Shown: positions 18,791 to 27,347 of the stretch, one piece after another
Position numbering within the stretch: the first letter of the stretch is position 1
Layout: each line of letters opens with the position of its first letter
Origin: Sphingomonas sp. CFBP 13720
Lineage (GTDB): Bacteria > Pseudomonadota > Alphaproteobacteria > Sphingomonadales > Sphingomonadaceae
Direction: 5' to 3'
DNA: 64,000 nt
NCBI RefSeq assembly: GCF_014842075.1
Contig: NZ_JACYVA010000001.1
Span: 248,001 to 312,000 of the forward strand
Made by a program: the position numbers and the translations under genes
Notes under the pieces: model-generated
What the model saw: only the letters and a program-made list of their open reading frames with translations
What the model was told of the DNA's origin: nothing
Database searches by the model: none

Positions 18791-19795
18791 GTGACCGATA
18801 CCGCAGTGCAAACCGATCCAGCGACCATTCCGGGCGGCCAATCCGCCCACCCCGGTCAGCATCCATGGGCGGCATGGAAAGCAATTTTCGGCCGGGTCTA
18901 TGTGATGGTCGGCTATCACAACCTGACGCTGATGGCGGCGGGAGTCGCCTTCTATGCGTTCCTGTCGATCGTGCCGATGCTGGGCGCGATCGTCATGACC
19001 TATGGCCTGATCGCCGATCCCGAAGCCGTATCGCGCCATATGCAGACGATTTTCGAACTGGTGCCTGCGGATGCCGCCCGGTTGATTTCAGACCAGTTGA
19101 TCGCCGTCGTCACCACCGCCGCCAGTCAAACCGGTTTCGGGCTGGCCATCGCGCTGTTCTTCGCGATCTATGGCGCGATGCGGGCATCAAGTGCGATCAT
19201 CCAGGCGCTGAACGTGATCTACGAAGAGGAAGACGAACGCAGCATCATCACCACGACGCTGTTGTCGGCGATGATTACGCTGGCCGCCGTAGTTGCCGCG
19301 ATCGTCGGCATCCTATCGGCGGGCGTGCTGACGTGGTTGCGCAACGCGACTTCGTTCCTCGGCACCGGCGGCGCGATCGCGATCCAGGCGACGACGTGGC
19401 TGGTCGCGGGCGGCATCGCCAGCGCAGCAATCGCCTTCGCCTATCGCTACGGCCCCGACCGTGCACGGGCGCGCTGGCGCTGGCTGTCGGTCGGGTCGAC
19501 GGCTGCCACGGTACTTTGGCTGCTGGCGACGGTGCTGTTCGGCATCTATGCCGCGAACTTCGCCAACTACAACGCGACCTATGGCGCGTTGGGTGCGGTC
19601 GTGGTGCTGCTGATGTGGCTGTTCGTTTCCAGCCTTGCCATCCTGATCGGTGCGGAGATCAATGCCGAAGCGGAGCGGCAGACGGCAGTGGATTCCACGA
19701 CCGGTCGCCCGCGTCCGATCGGCCACCGTGGCGCACGCATCGCCGACACGCTGCCCAGCAAGCGTCAGCAGAAGCCCCGGCGGGACAAATATTAA
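18791..19795 (+). CDS. YihY/BrkB-family inner-membrane protein
   Basis: 334 aa with about six membrane helices. Family features are GVAFYAFLSIVPMLGAIVM in the first helix region, ALNVIYEEEDERS, and YATYGALGAVVVLLMWLF-like helices near the end (NATYGALGAVVVLLMWLF). The family was once called ribonuclease BN but that activity belongs to another protein; the present function is unknown. Start GTG at 18791 has AAGGGG 6 bases upstream. It is divergent from tamA and its stop overlaps the marR stop (TTAA) in convergent orientation. Confidence 0.88.
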   Translation: MTDTAVQTDPATIPGGQSAHPGQHPWAAWKAIFGRVYVMVGYHNLTLMAAGVAFYAFLSIVPMLGAIVMTYGLIADPEAVSRHMQTIFELVPADAARLISDQLIAVVTTAASQTGFGLAIALFFAIYGAMRASSAIIQALNVIYEEEDERSIITTTLLSAMITLAAVVAAIVGILSAGVLTWLRNATSFLGTGGAIAIQATTWLVAGGIASAAIAFAYRYGPDRARARWRWLSVGSTAATVLWLLATVLFGIYAANFANYNATYGALGAVVVLLMWLFVSSLAILIGAEINAEAERQTAVDSTTGRPRPIGHRGARIADTLPSKRQQKPRRDKY

Positions 19796-20259
19796 GGACG
19801 GACGCCGCCGACCGTTTCTTCCAGCGCATCCGCCGCAGCCTGTATCCGGGTCAACATGTCGCGCAGCACGTCGGTCTCCGCCGCATCGAACCCGGCGAAC
19901 AACTGCTCCTCGATCGCCAGCGCACGCGGCGCTACGTCGTCATACAGGGTGCGCCCGGCGGGGGTCAGGTCCAGCAGGTGCGACCGCTGGTCGCTGGCGT
20001 TGGCGCGACGTTCGATCAGTCCGCGATCGACCAGCGCGATCGCGGCGCGGCTGACCGTCACCTTGTCCATGCGGGTAGCGACGCACAGCGCCTGTTGCGT
20101 GATGCCGTCGGCTTCCGCGATCACCGTCACCAGCCGCCATTCGGGAATTCGCAGCCCAAACAGCGAACGATAAGTCGATGCGATCGCGTCCGACACGCGG
20201 TTCGACGCGATCGACAGGCGATAGGGGAGGAAATCATCCAGAAGCAGGCGTTTGGTCAC
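19792..20259 (-). CDS. MarR-family transcriptional regulator
   Basis: 155 aa winged-helix regulator: helix region FGLRIPEWRLVTVIAEADGIT, recognition segment ATRMDKVTVSRAAIALVDRGLIER, and wing NASDQRSHLLDLTPAG. A dimerising C-terminal helix follows. MarR proteins usually repress a divergent gene and release it on binding a small aromatic ligand. Here the divergent gene is the YcgG-family gene, 102 bp away, so that pair and the downstream DUF1989 gene are the likely targets (inference). The stop overlaps that of yihY. Confidence 0.9.
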   Translation of the reverse strand: MTKRLLLDDFLPYRLSIASNRVSDAIASTYRSLFGLRIPEWRLVTVIAEADGITQQALCVATRMDKVTVSRAAIALVDRGLIERRANASDQRSHLLDLTPAGRTLYDDVAPRALAIEEQLFAGFDAAETDVLRDMLTRIQAAADALEETVGGVRP

Positions 20260-20284
20260 GACCCTGTGTTGCCGCTGTCGCTTT

Positions 20285-20299
20285 TCACGTCAACCGTGA
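20285..20299. promoter_or_regulatory. Candidate MarR operator (inverted repeat)
   Basis: TCACG-tcaac-CGTGA is a perfect 5-bp inverted repeat with a 5-base spacer, placed between the divergent marR and YcgG starts. Position and symmetry suit a dimeric regulator, but so short a palindrome can occur by chance in GC-rich DNA. Confidence 0.35.
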
Positions 20300-20361
20300 C
20301 GGAACCGCCGCATTAGTCGAAACGTACTATTCGCCCAACAACCGGGTCGGGATCTCCGCAA

Positions 20362-21060
20362 ATGTTCAACTGGAAGCACGAGGCGCAGGATCGTCTCGAA
20401 GCAACCCTGTTCGCCCATGTCGAGGACCGGGCGTTTCCATGCGTTGGGGCCAAATCAGCGATGGCGAAGGGAACGCTCGACGTTCTTGCCTGCTCGCGGA
20501 TCGATAGTGCGTGGGACGACGTACGCATTCATGATTCGCTGATGCGGCTTGCAGAACGCTATCGTCAGGACCGCGCGATGTATCGTAGCTTCGCGGTGGT
20601 GTTCGAAGGGCCGGACGACCTGTCCGAACCGGCGTTCGAACGCGCGCTGTGGGATCGTGTCCAGTCGCTGTCGGACAAGGACGTGTGGCGGGGGCAGGAT
20701 TATGACCCGCGCGTGAGTACCGATCCCGACAACCCCCATTTCTCGCTCAGCTTCGGCGGAGAGGCGTTCTTCATCGTCGGGTTGCACCCCAACGCCAGCC
20801 GTCCCGCGCGACGCTTCGAACGGCCGACGCTGGTGTTCAACCTGCACGACCAGTTCGAACGGCTGCGCGCCGAGGGCAAGTACGAGGTCATGCGCGAAAA
20901 GATCCTCGTGCGCGACGAAGCACTGGCGGGAAGCCGCAACCCGATGCTCGCGCGTCACGGTGCGTTGAGCGAGGCACGGCAGTATAGCGGACGGGTCGTC
21001 GACGACCGCTGGGCGTGCCCCTTCCACTATTCGGGCGAAGCGTCGGGCGACGCGAAATGA
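20362..21060 (+). CDS. YqcI/YcgG-family protein (GntA-like putative heme-dependent N-oxygenase)
   Basis: 232 aa. It has the family order: early FPCVGAKSAMAKG, a central FEGPDDLSEPAFERALWDR-like segment, and the signature LHPNASRPARRF followed by LVFNLHDQFERLR, ending with a Cys-Pro-Phe (WACPFHYSG). Some members of this family, such as GntA of guanitoxin synthesis, are heme-dependent enzymes that N-hydroxylate guanidino or amino compounds; most are uncharacterised. It overlaps the DUF1989 gene by 4 bp (ATGA) and diverges from marR. The substrate is not predictable from sequence. Confidence 0.8.
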   Translation: MFNWKHEAQDRLEATLFAHVEDRAFPCVGAKSAMAKGTLDVLACSRIDSAWDDVRIHDSLMRLAERYRQDRAMYRSFAVVFEGPDDLSEPAFERALWDRVQSLSDKDVWRGQDYDPRVSTDPDNPHFSLSFGGEAFFIVGLHPNASRPARRFERPTLVFNLHDQFERLRAEGKYEVMREKILVRDEALAGSRNPMLARHGALSEARQYSGRVVDDRWACPFHYSGEASGDAK

Positions 21061-21644
21061 CCGTCACGATCCCCGAGCGGTCGGGCACCGCGTTCCTGCT
21101 GATGGCCGGCGAGACGCTTACGGTGATCGATCCGCGCGGCGAACAGGTCGCCGATCTGCTGGCGTTCAGCGCCGACGATCTGGACGAGGTCGTGTCGTCC
21201 GGCCGGACGCTCGATTATGCCGAGACGATCTATCTGACGACCGGCCATTCGCTGTATTCGAACCGCAGCCGCGTGCTGCTGGAGATCGTAGCGGATACGG
21301 TCGGGCGGCATGATTTCTTGCTGACGCCGTGTTCGTACGACACGTTCCACCATTTTTATCCCGATTTACCGCCCCATCGCGGGTGTTTCGGCAATCTGGC
21401 AGAGGCACTGGCACCGTTCGGCGTCGTGCCGGACCGTATCCCCGTGGCGTTCAACTGCTTCATGAACGTGCCGGTCGATGGCGAGACGGGCAAGCTGCGC
21501 GTCCTGCCGCCGATCTCCAAGGCGGGCGATTCGATCAGCTTCCGCGCGGCGATCGATCTGGTGATCGGGCTGACCGCATGTTCAGCCCCTGATTCGAACG
21601 GCGGAACATTCAAGCCGATCGAATATCGCATCGATCCGGTCTAA
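21057..21644 (+). CDS. DUF1989 / urea-carboxylase-associated family protein
   Basis: 195 aa. Landmarks are DPRGEQVADLLAF, the segment around YLTTGHSLYSNRSRVL, DFLLTPCSYDTFHHFY with Cys and His residues, CFGNLAEAL, and AFNCFMNVPVDG. The family often sits beside urea amidolyase or aminomethyltransferase genes; the Cys/His set suggests a metal or thiol site. Coupled to the YcgG-family gene by an ATGA overlap, so the two proteins probably act on one pathway. The start at 21057 was chosen for this overlap. Convergent with the prepilin peptidase, with overlapping stops. Confidence 0.85.
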   Translation: MTVTIPERSGTAFLLMAGETLTVIDPRGEQVADLLAFSADDLDEVVSSGRTLDYAETIYLTTGHSLYSNRSRVLLEIVADTVGRHDFLLTPCSYDTFHHFYPDLPPHRGCFGNLAEALAPFGVVPDRIPVAFNCFMNVPVDGETGKLRVLPPISKAGDSISFRAAIDLVIGLTACSAPDSNGGTFKPIEYRIDPV

Positions 21645-22399
21645 CCGACCGCCTGCGCCATCCATCCGCCGAACGCCGCGGCCGCCAATAGTGTGCCCAG
21701 CGGCAGCCGATCGGTCGCCCGTATCCGCCGCCCGCCTGCCGCCGCGATTGCCACGCCCATCAGCCCGATCAGGCACGCGCCCAGCAGCACGCCCGGCAGC
21801 GCCGCCCAGCCGAGCCACAGCCCGATCGCGCCGAACAGCTTCGGATCGCCACCGCCCAGCCCGATCCGGCCGCGCAGCCGTCGATAGCCGGCCGCCACCA
21901 ACCACAGGCTGACGAACCCGGCGACCCCGCCCCATGCGCGCGCGACCGGAGCGGGGGCCAATCCCGCCAGCCCGCCGGCCAGCCCCGTTACCGCCAGCAA
22001 CCCGGTCAGCCGGTCGGGCAACCAGAAGGCGGCCAGATCGACCGCGCCCGCCGCCAGCAACAACCACCCGAACCCCGCCCCGGCGACCCCGGCCAGCCCC
22101 GGTGCCAACCATCCGGCGATCACGCCGATCGCCAGTCCGCACAGTTCGATCACGACGTGCGACCGGTCGATCCGCCCTCCGCAGGTCGCACACCGCCCGC
22201 GCCGGAAAACGAAGGTCAATACCGGCACCAGATCGCGCGCGCGCAGCACCGTACCGCACGCATCGCATCGCGACCGTCCGTCGGCGACAGATCGCCCGGC
22301 AGGCCACCGGATCGCCAGCGTCGCGATGAAACTGCCAAACACTGCGCCGAGCAGTCCGAGCAGGATCGGCCAGAAGGCGGCGGGCAGGCTGTCGGACAT
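21641..22399 (-). CDS. Prepilin peptidase (type IV prepilin leader peptidase/methylase)
   Basis: 252 aa polytopic protein. N-terminal methylase part with two zinc-type Cys pairs (CDACG and CATCG), then the aspartyl protease core with Asp in VDLAAFWLPDRL and the second Asp in LGGGDPKLF (a GxGD variant). It cleaves and methylates type IV pilin-like precursors, or pseudopilins of type II secretion. No pilin, secretin or ATPase gene is nearby, so its partners lie elsewhere. It is divergent from the thiolase gene. Confidence 0.9.
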   Translation of the reverse strand: MSDSLPAAFWPILLGLLGAVFGSFIATLAIRWPAGRSVADGRSRCDACGTVLRARDLVPVLTFVFRRGRCATCGGRIDRSHVVIELCGLAIGVIAGWLAPGLAGVAGAGFGWLLLAAGAVDLAAFWLPDRLTGLLAVTGLAGGLAGLAPAPVARAWGGVAGFVSLWLVAAGYRRLRGRIGLGGGDPKLFGAIGLWLGWAALPGVLLGACLIGLMGVAIAAAGGRRIRATDRLPLGTLLAAAAFGGWMAQAVG

Positions 22400-22501
22400 C
22401 GCTCCGCCCTACCCGCTCCCCTCGCGATCCGCCAGATTGCCGCCGTGACCCCGCCGCCCTAGATATCGTATCAAGAGAAACGAGAAACTGTGGAGAGCCT
22501 C

Positions 22502-23686
22502 ATGTCCGATCCCGTCGTCATCCTGTCCTACGCCCGTACGCCAATGGGCAGTTTTCAGGGCAGCCTGTCGGGGGCGACCGCGACGCAACTGGGTGCGACG
22601 GCGGTCGGGGCGGCGGTCGAACGGGCCGGCGTTCCAGGCGATGCGATCGAGCGCATCTATATGGGCTGCGTCCTGCCCGCCGGGCTTGGACAGGCACCCG
22701 CGCGACAGGCGGCGATCGGGGCCGGACTGCCCGCCCATGTCGAGGCGACGACCGTGAACAAGATGTGCGGATCGGGCATGCAGGCCGCGATCATGGCCGC
22801 CGACGCGCTGGCCGCTGGATCGGCCGACCTGATCGTAGCGGGCGGGATGGAGAGCATGACCAACGCCCCCTATCTTTCGCTACGTCACCGGTCGGGCGCG
22901 CGGATCGGGCACGACCGCCTGATCGATCACATGTATCTCGACGGGCTGGAAGACGCCTATGAACCCGGTCGGCTGATGGGCAGCTTTGCCGAGGAGAGCG
23001 CCGCCGAATATCAGTTCACCCGCGATGCCCAGGATGCGTTCGCGATCGAATCGCTCCACCGCGCACAGCGGGCGCAGGCAGAAGGTGCGTTCGATCGCGA
23101 GATCGTGACGGTGGAGATCGAAGGCCGCAAGGGCCGCACCACCGTTCGCGTCGATGAACAGCCCGCGCGCGGCGACGTTGCGAAGATTCCGACGCTCAAA
23201 CCCGCCTTTTCCAAAGAAGGTACGATCACCGCGGCCAACGCATCGTCGATATCGGACGGTGCCGCCGCGCTGGTGCTGACCCGCGCATCGGTTGCCGACC
23301 GGCTGGGGATCACCCCGATCGCACGCGTCGTGGCGCATGCCGGTCATGCCCATGCCCCGTCGCGCTTCGCCAGCGCACCCGTCTTCGCGATGCGCAAGGC
23401 GTTGGAGCGCGCAGGCTGGTCGACCGGCGACGTCGACCTGTTCGAGGTGAACGAGGCGTTCGCCTGCGTCGCGATGATCGCGATTCACGATCTGGGCCTG
23501 CCGCACGACGCGCTGAACATCCATGGCGGTGCCTGTGCGCTGGGGCATCCGATCGGCGCGAGCGGTGCGCGGGTGCTGGCGACCTTGTTGTCCGCGCTGG
23601 AGACGACCGGTCAGCGGCGCGGACTGGCATCGCTGTGCATCGGCGGTGGCGAAGCGACCGCGATGGCGGTCGAACGGATTGGATAA
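22502..23686 (+). CDS. Acetyl-CoA C-acetyltransferase (thiolase)
   Basis: 394 aa. It condenses or cleaves acetoacetyl-CoA. The nucleophilic Cys is in TVNKMCGSGMQAAI, the N-domain has MGCVLPAGLGQAPARQ and GGMESMTNAPY, and the catalytic His and second Cys are in GGACALGHPIGASG and SLCIGGGEA. ATG 22502 has GGAGAG just upstream; the GTG at 22490 would add four residues. No reductase or PHA synthase is adjacent, so whether it works in polyhydroxybutyrate, ketone-body or branched amino-acid metabolism is open. Confidence 0.92.
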   Translation: MSDPVVILSYARTPMGSFQGSLSGATATQLGATAVGAAVERAGVPGDAIERIYMGCVLPAGLGQAPARQAAIGAGLPAHVEATTVNKMCGSGMQAAIMAADALAAGSADLIVAGGMESMTNAPYLSLRHRSGARIGHDRLIDHMYLDGLEDAYEPGRLMGSFAEESAAEYQFTRDAQDAFAIESLHRAQRAQAEGAFDREIVTVEIEGRKGRTTVRVDEQPARGDVAKIPTLKPAFSKEGTITAANASSISDGAAALVLTRASVADRLGITPIARVVAHAGHAHAPSRFASAPVFAMRKALERAGWSTGDVDLFEVNEAFACVAMIAIHDLGLPHDALNIHGGACALGHPIGASGARVLATLLSALETTGQRRGLASLCIGGGEATAMAVERIG

Positions 23687-23746
23687 AGGGAACTTTCCGG
23701 CGCATCCCCGCGTCCAGGATTGATAGCTCTGGCGGGAAGAAACGAC

Positions 23747-26023
23747 GTGGCGGATCGCAGCGATACGGTAGGATATGACGACCCGGCCGGCGGCTGGGGA
23801 TCGGTCAAGGGCATGTCGAAGATTCTGGCGAAGGAGCGCAACCGCCCTGCCGCGTTGGCGCAGCTTGCCCGCCAGAACAAGCCGAAGGGGTTCATGTGCA
23901 CATCCTGCGCATGGGGCAAGCCGGCCGAGCCGCATCCTTTCGAATTCTGCGAGAACGGTGCGAAGGCGACGTTGTGGGATCTGACGCCCAATCGCTGCGG
24001 TCCCGATTTCTTCGCGAAGCACAGCGTCACCGAACTGAAGGGCTGGAAGGACTTCGACCTCGAACATGAGGGCCGGCTGACGCACCCGATGCGATACCAC
24101 CATGCGACCGACCATTATGTCGAATGCAGCTGGGACGAAGCGTTCGCGGCGATCGGTGCCGAACTGAAGGCGATCGACCCGAAAAAGGCGATCTTCTACG
24201 CCTCGGGTCGTGCCAGTCTCGAAACCTCGTACCTTTTTGCGCTGTTCGGTCGGCTCTACGGGCACAACAACCTGCCCGACAGTTCGAACATGTGCCACGA
24301 AACGACGTCGGTGGCGCTCAAGAAGACCATCGGCGCGCCGGTCGGCACGTCGGTGCTCGACGATTTCGAACATTGCGACGCGATCTTCTTCTTCGGCCAG
24401 AATACCGGGTCCAACAGCCCGCGCTTCCTGCACCCGCTACGCGACGCGGTGAAGCGCGGCTGCAAGATCGTTACGTTCAACCCGGTCAAGGAACCGGGAC
24501 TGATCGCGTTCACCGATCCGCAGAACCCGATCGAAATGGCGACGCGGACGTCGACGCCGATCTCCAGCCAATATCATCAGGTCCGTCCCGGCGGCGACGT
24601 GGCGGTACTGATCGGCTTGGCGAAGCACGTTTTCGCCGTCGAGGACGCAAGCTGGGCGGCGAACAAGGTCCATGTCCTCGACGTCGACTTCATCGCGCAG
24701 CATACCCACGGCTTCGACGCGTTCGAAACGATGGTCCGGGCGACCGACTGGGCCGATATCGAACGCGAGAGCGGGCTGACGCGTTCGGCGATCGAGGCGG
24801 CGGGGCAGGTCTATGTCGAAGCCGATCGCACGATCGGCATTTACGGCATGGGCCTGACCCAGCAGGTGCACGGATACGACAATGTCGCGACCTACGTGAA
24901 CCTGATGCTGATGAAGGGGAATATCGGACGCGACGGGACCGGCATTTCGCCGGTGCGTGGCCACAGCAACGTGCAGGGCCAGCGCACGGTCGGTATTTCG
25001 GAAAAGCCTGAACTGGTGCCGATGGACCGGCTGCGTGAGCTGTATGACTTCGAACCGCCGATGGACCATGGCCACAACACCGTGACCGCAGCCGAAGCGA
25101 TCCTGTCGCGCGATATCGATGCGTTCGTATCGCTGGGCGGCAATTTCTTGCGCGCGATCCCCGATCTCGAACGGGTCGAGGCGGCGTGGCCGGACATCCG
25201 CCTCACCGTTCAGATCGCGACGAAGCTGAACCGCAGCCACCTCATCAACGGCAAGGTCGCGTATCTGTTGCCCTGTCTGGTGCGGACTGAGGTCGATCAG
25301 CAGGCGGGCGGCGAACAGATCGTGACGATCGAGGATACGTTCAGCCACATCCACGGTTCGATCGCGACGCATCCCCCCGCCAGCGAACATCTGAAGTCTG
25401 AAGTCGCGATCGTCGCGGGCATCGCCAAGGCGACGCTGCCGCCCAACCCGAACGTCCACTGGGACGAATGGACCGGCGATTATGCGAAGATCCGCAAGCT
25501 GATCGAAGCGACCTACCCAGAAGAATTCCATGATTTCGAGAACCGGATGTTCCAGCCGGGTGGCTTTTACCGCGGCAATCCGGCGCGCGAACGGGTGTGG
25601 AAGACCGAAAGCGGCAAGGCCGAATTCACGATCCCCAAAACCCTGTCGGGCACCGCGATCGAAGACGCGCCGGGACGGTTGCGCCTCATCACCCTGCGAT
25701 CGAACGATCAATTCAATACGACCATTTACGGCTATGACGACCGTTTCCGGGGTATTTCGGGAACGCGTGACGTGCTGCTGCTGAGCCCGAAGGAAATCGA
25801 GCGGGCCGGGCTGCACAAGGGACAGGTGGTCACGCTGGTCGGCGACGGTGACGACGGCATCGACCGGCGGGTGCGAGGATTGAAGATCATTCCGTTCGAT
25901 CTGCCCGATGGATGCATCGCGGGATACTATCCCGAATTGAACCCGCTAATCCCTCTAGGCTGGCACGATATCGAATCGAAGACGCCGGCGGGCAAGGCGG
26001 TCCCGGTACGTATCGAGGCGTGA
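23747..26023 (+). CDS. YdeP/FdhF-like molybdopterin oxidoreductase
   Basis: 758 aa, almost the length of E. coli YdeP. The N-terminus has AAGGWGSVK, the cluster cysteines C51-x2-C54 (MCTSCAWG) and C68 (FEFCENGAK). The likely Mo-ligand cysteine is C183 in SSNMCHETTS, followed by FFGQNTGSNSPR and, near the C-terminus, the molybdopterin domain with TLRSNDQFNTTIYGY. It is a cytoplasmic bis-MGD enzyme related to formate dehydrogenase; the substrate is unknown (YdeP is linked to acid resistance in E. coli). GTG 23747 has GGGAAG upstream; a TTG at 23720 is the alternative. GTGA overlap with fdhD. Confidence 0.88.
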   Translation: MADRSDTVGYDDPAGGWGSVKGMSKILAKERNRPAALAQLARQNKPKGFMCTSCAWGKPAEPHPFEFCENGAKATLWDLTPNRCGPDFFAKHSVTELKGWKDFDLEHEGRLTHPMRYHHATDHYVECSWDEAFAAIGAELKAIDPKKAIFYASGRASLETSYLFALFGRLYGHNNLPDSSNMCHETTSVALKKTIGAPVGTSVLDDFEHCDAIFFFGQNTGSNSPRFLHPLRDAVKRGCKIVTFNPVKEPGLIAFTDPQNPIEMATRTSTPISSQYHQVRPGGDVAVLIGLAKHVFAVEDASWAANKVHVLDVDFIAQHTHGFDAFETMVRATDWADIERESGLTRSAIEAAGQVYVEADRTIGIYGMGLTQQVHGYDNVATYVNLMLMKGNIGRDGTGISPVRGHSNVQGQRTVGISEKPELVPMDRLRELYDFEPPMDHGHNTVTAAEAILSRDIDAFVSLGGNFLRAIPDLERVEAAWPDIRLTVQIATKLNRSHLINGKVAYLLPCLVRTEVDQQAGGEQIVTIEDTFSHIHGSIATHPPASEHLKSEVAIVAGIAKATLPPNPNVHWDEWTGDYAKIRKLIEATYPEEFHDFENRMFQPGGFYRGNPARERVWKTESGKAEFTIPKTLSGTAIEDAPGRLRLITLRSNDQFNTTIYGYDDRFRGISGTRDVLLLSPKEIERAGLHKGQVVTLVGDGDDGIDRRVRGLKIIPFDLPDGCIAGYYPELNPLIPLGWHDIESKTPAGKAVPVRIEA

Positions 26024-26796
26024 GCGACGCGACGACGGACGCGACGTTCACCCGGATATCGGCGTCGGGCGACATGGTCGAGCAGCCGCGTGCCGTCGCG
26101 ATTGAGGCACCGGTCGCGATCGAGGTGAATGGCCTCGGCTATGCCGTGCTGATGGCGACGCCCGATGATCTGGTCGATCTCGCCTATGGCTTCGTGCTTG
26201 CCGAGCGGCTGGTCGACCACGCGGGACAGGTGGTCGAGGTCGACATGCATCCGGTGGCGACGGGTACGATGCTGCGCGTGACACTGACGCCGGAATGCCA
26301 TTCGCGTGTCGCGGATCGCGTGCGCCACCGTGTGTCCGAGTCCTCGTGCGGACTCTGCGGCATCGAGAACCTGGAACAGGCGCTTCGCCCGCTGCCGCCG
26401 GTCATCGCCCGATCGCGCGCCGAAGCGACCGGAATTTTCCGGGCGGCAGCGGCGCTTCGCGATCATCAACCGCTGGGCCGCGCGACGGGTGCCGCGCATG
26501 CCGCCGCGCTGTGTGCCGCCGATGGCGCGATCCGGTTGGTCCGTGAAGATGTCGGACGGCACAATGCGTTCGACAAGCTGATCGGGGCCATGGCGCGCGG
26601 TACGACCGGCTGGGACGGCGGCTTCGCACTGCTGTCGTCGCGCTGTTCGTTCGAACTGGTAGAAAAGGCCGCGTTGGCCGGGTGTCCTCTATTGGCGACC
26701 CTGTCGGCGGCGACCAGCCTTGCGCTGGAGCGCGCGGCCGCCGTAGGACTGCCGCTGCGCACGCTGGTGCGCGCCGATGCGATGCTCGCATCATGA
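26020..26796 (+). CDS. fdhD: Formate dehydrogenase accessory sulfurtransferase FdhD
   Basis: 258 aa. FdhD moves sulfur from a cysteine desulfurase to the molybdenum cofactor of formate dehydrogenases. The sulfur-shuttling pair is C110-x2-C113 in ESSCGLCGIE. Other landmarks are the N-terminal PVAIEVNGLGYAVLMATP, the DLAYGF segment, VREDVGRHNAFDKLIG, and LSSRCSFELVEKAA. GTG 26020 overlaps the upstream stop and its own stop overlaps mobA, which ties it to the YdeP-like enzyme and argues that this enzyme needs a sulfurated cofactor. Confidence 0.94.
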   Translation: MSDATTDATFTRISASGDMVEQPRAVAIEAPVAIEVNGLGYAVLMATPDDLVDLAYGFVLAERLVDHAGQVVEVDMHPVATGTMLRVTLTPECHSRVADRVRHRVSESSCGLCGIENLEQALRPLPPVIARSRAEATGIFRAAAALRDHQPLGRATGAAHAAALCAADGAIRLVREDVGRHNAFDKLIGAMARGTTGWDGGFALLSSRCSFELVEKAALAGCPLLATLSAATSLALERAAAVGLPLRTLVRADAMLAS

Positions 26797-27347
26797 GAAG
26801 CGTGCTCGGCGCGATCCTCGCCGGTGGACGCGCGACCCGCTTCGGCAGCGACAAGGCGCTGGCCTTGCTGGATGGCACGACGCTGATCGACCGGGTGGCG
26901 GGGCGGTTGCGACCACAGGTCGATGCGCTGATCGTTGTCGGCCGAACGCATGTCGACCCGCCCGGCGTGCCCGACCGCCCTGCCCCCGATCTGGGGCCGC
27001 TGGGCGGGATCGCGGGTGCGCTGCATCATGCCGCTGCGCATGGCTACGACCATGTGCTCAGCGTGCCATGCGATGCGCCCGCGCTGCCCGGCGACCTGCG
27101 TGCGATACTGGACGCGGCGGGGGACGCCGCCTTTCTCGACGCGCTGCCGGTGGTCGGATGGTGGCCGGTGTCCGCCGCGACCGTGATCGACCGGCTGTTG
27201 TCGGACGACGGATCGCGCGCCGTACGCGCGTTCGCCGATGCGATCGGCGCGGTCGGCTGCCGGACCGGGCAACCGATCGCCAACGTCAATACGCCGGACG
27301 ATCTAGCGCAGCTGGGTCGGTCGCCGAACGCCCCCGTCCCGCGCTGA
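26793..27347 (+). CDS. mobA: Molybdenum cofactor guanylyltransferase
   Basis: 184 aa. It adds GMP to Mo-molybdopterin to form the MGD cofactor used by the DMSO-reductase family, including the YdeP-like enzyme two genes upstream. The GTP-binding motif LAGGRATRFGSDKAL is at the start; PDLGPLGGIAGAL, SVPCDAPALP and the end NVNTPDDLAQL follow. ATG 26793 overlaps the fdhD stop. The last 62 bp overlap the 3' end of the convergent transpeptidase gene, beyond the conserved NVNTPDDL. Confidence 0.93.
   Translation: MRSVLGAILAGGRATRFGSDKALALLDGTTLIDRVAGRLRPQVDALIVVGRTHVDPPGVPDRPAPDLGPLGGIAGALHHAAAHGYDHVLSVPCDAPALPGDLRAILDAAGDAAFLDALPVVGWWPVSAATVIDRLLSDDGSRAVRAFADAIGAVGCRTGQPIANVNTPDDLAQLGRSPNAPVPR

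Noticed and set aside
17572..20316. A 914-codon plus-strand frame spanning tamA, yihY and marR
   Set aside because: It crosses three genes with clear family motifs in other frames and shows no domain of its own.
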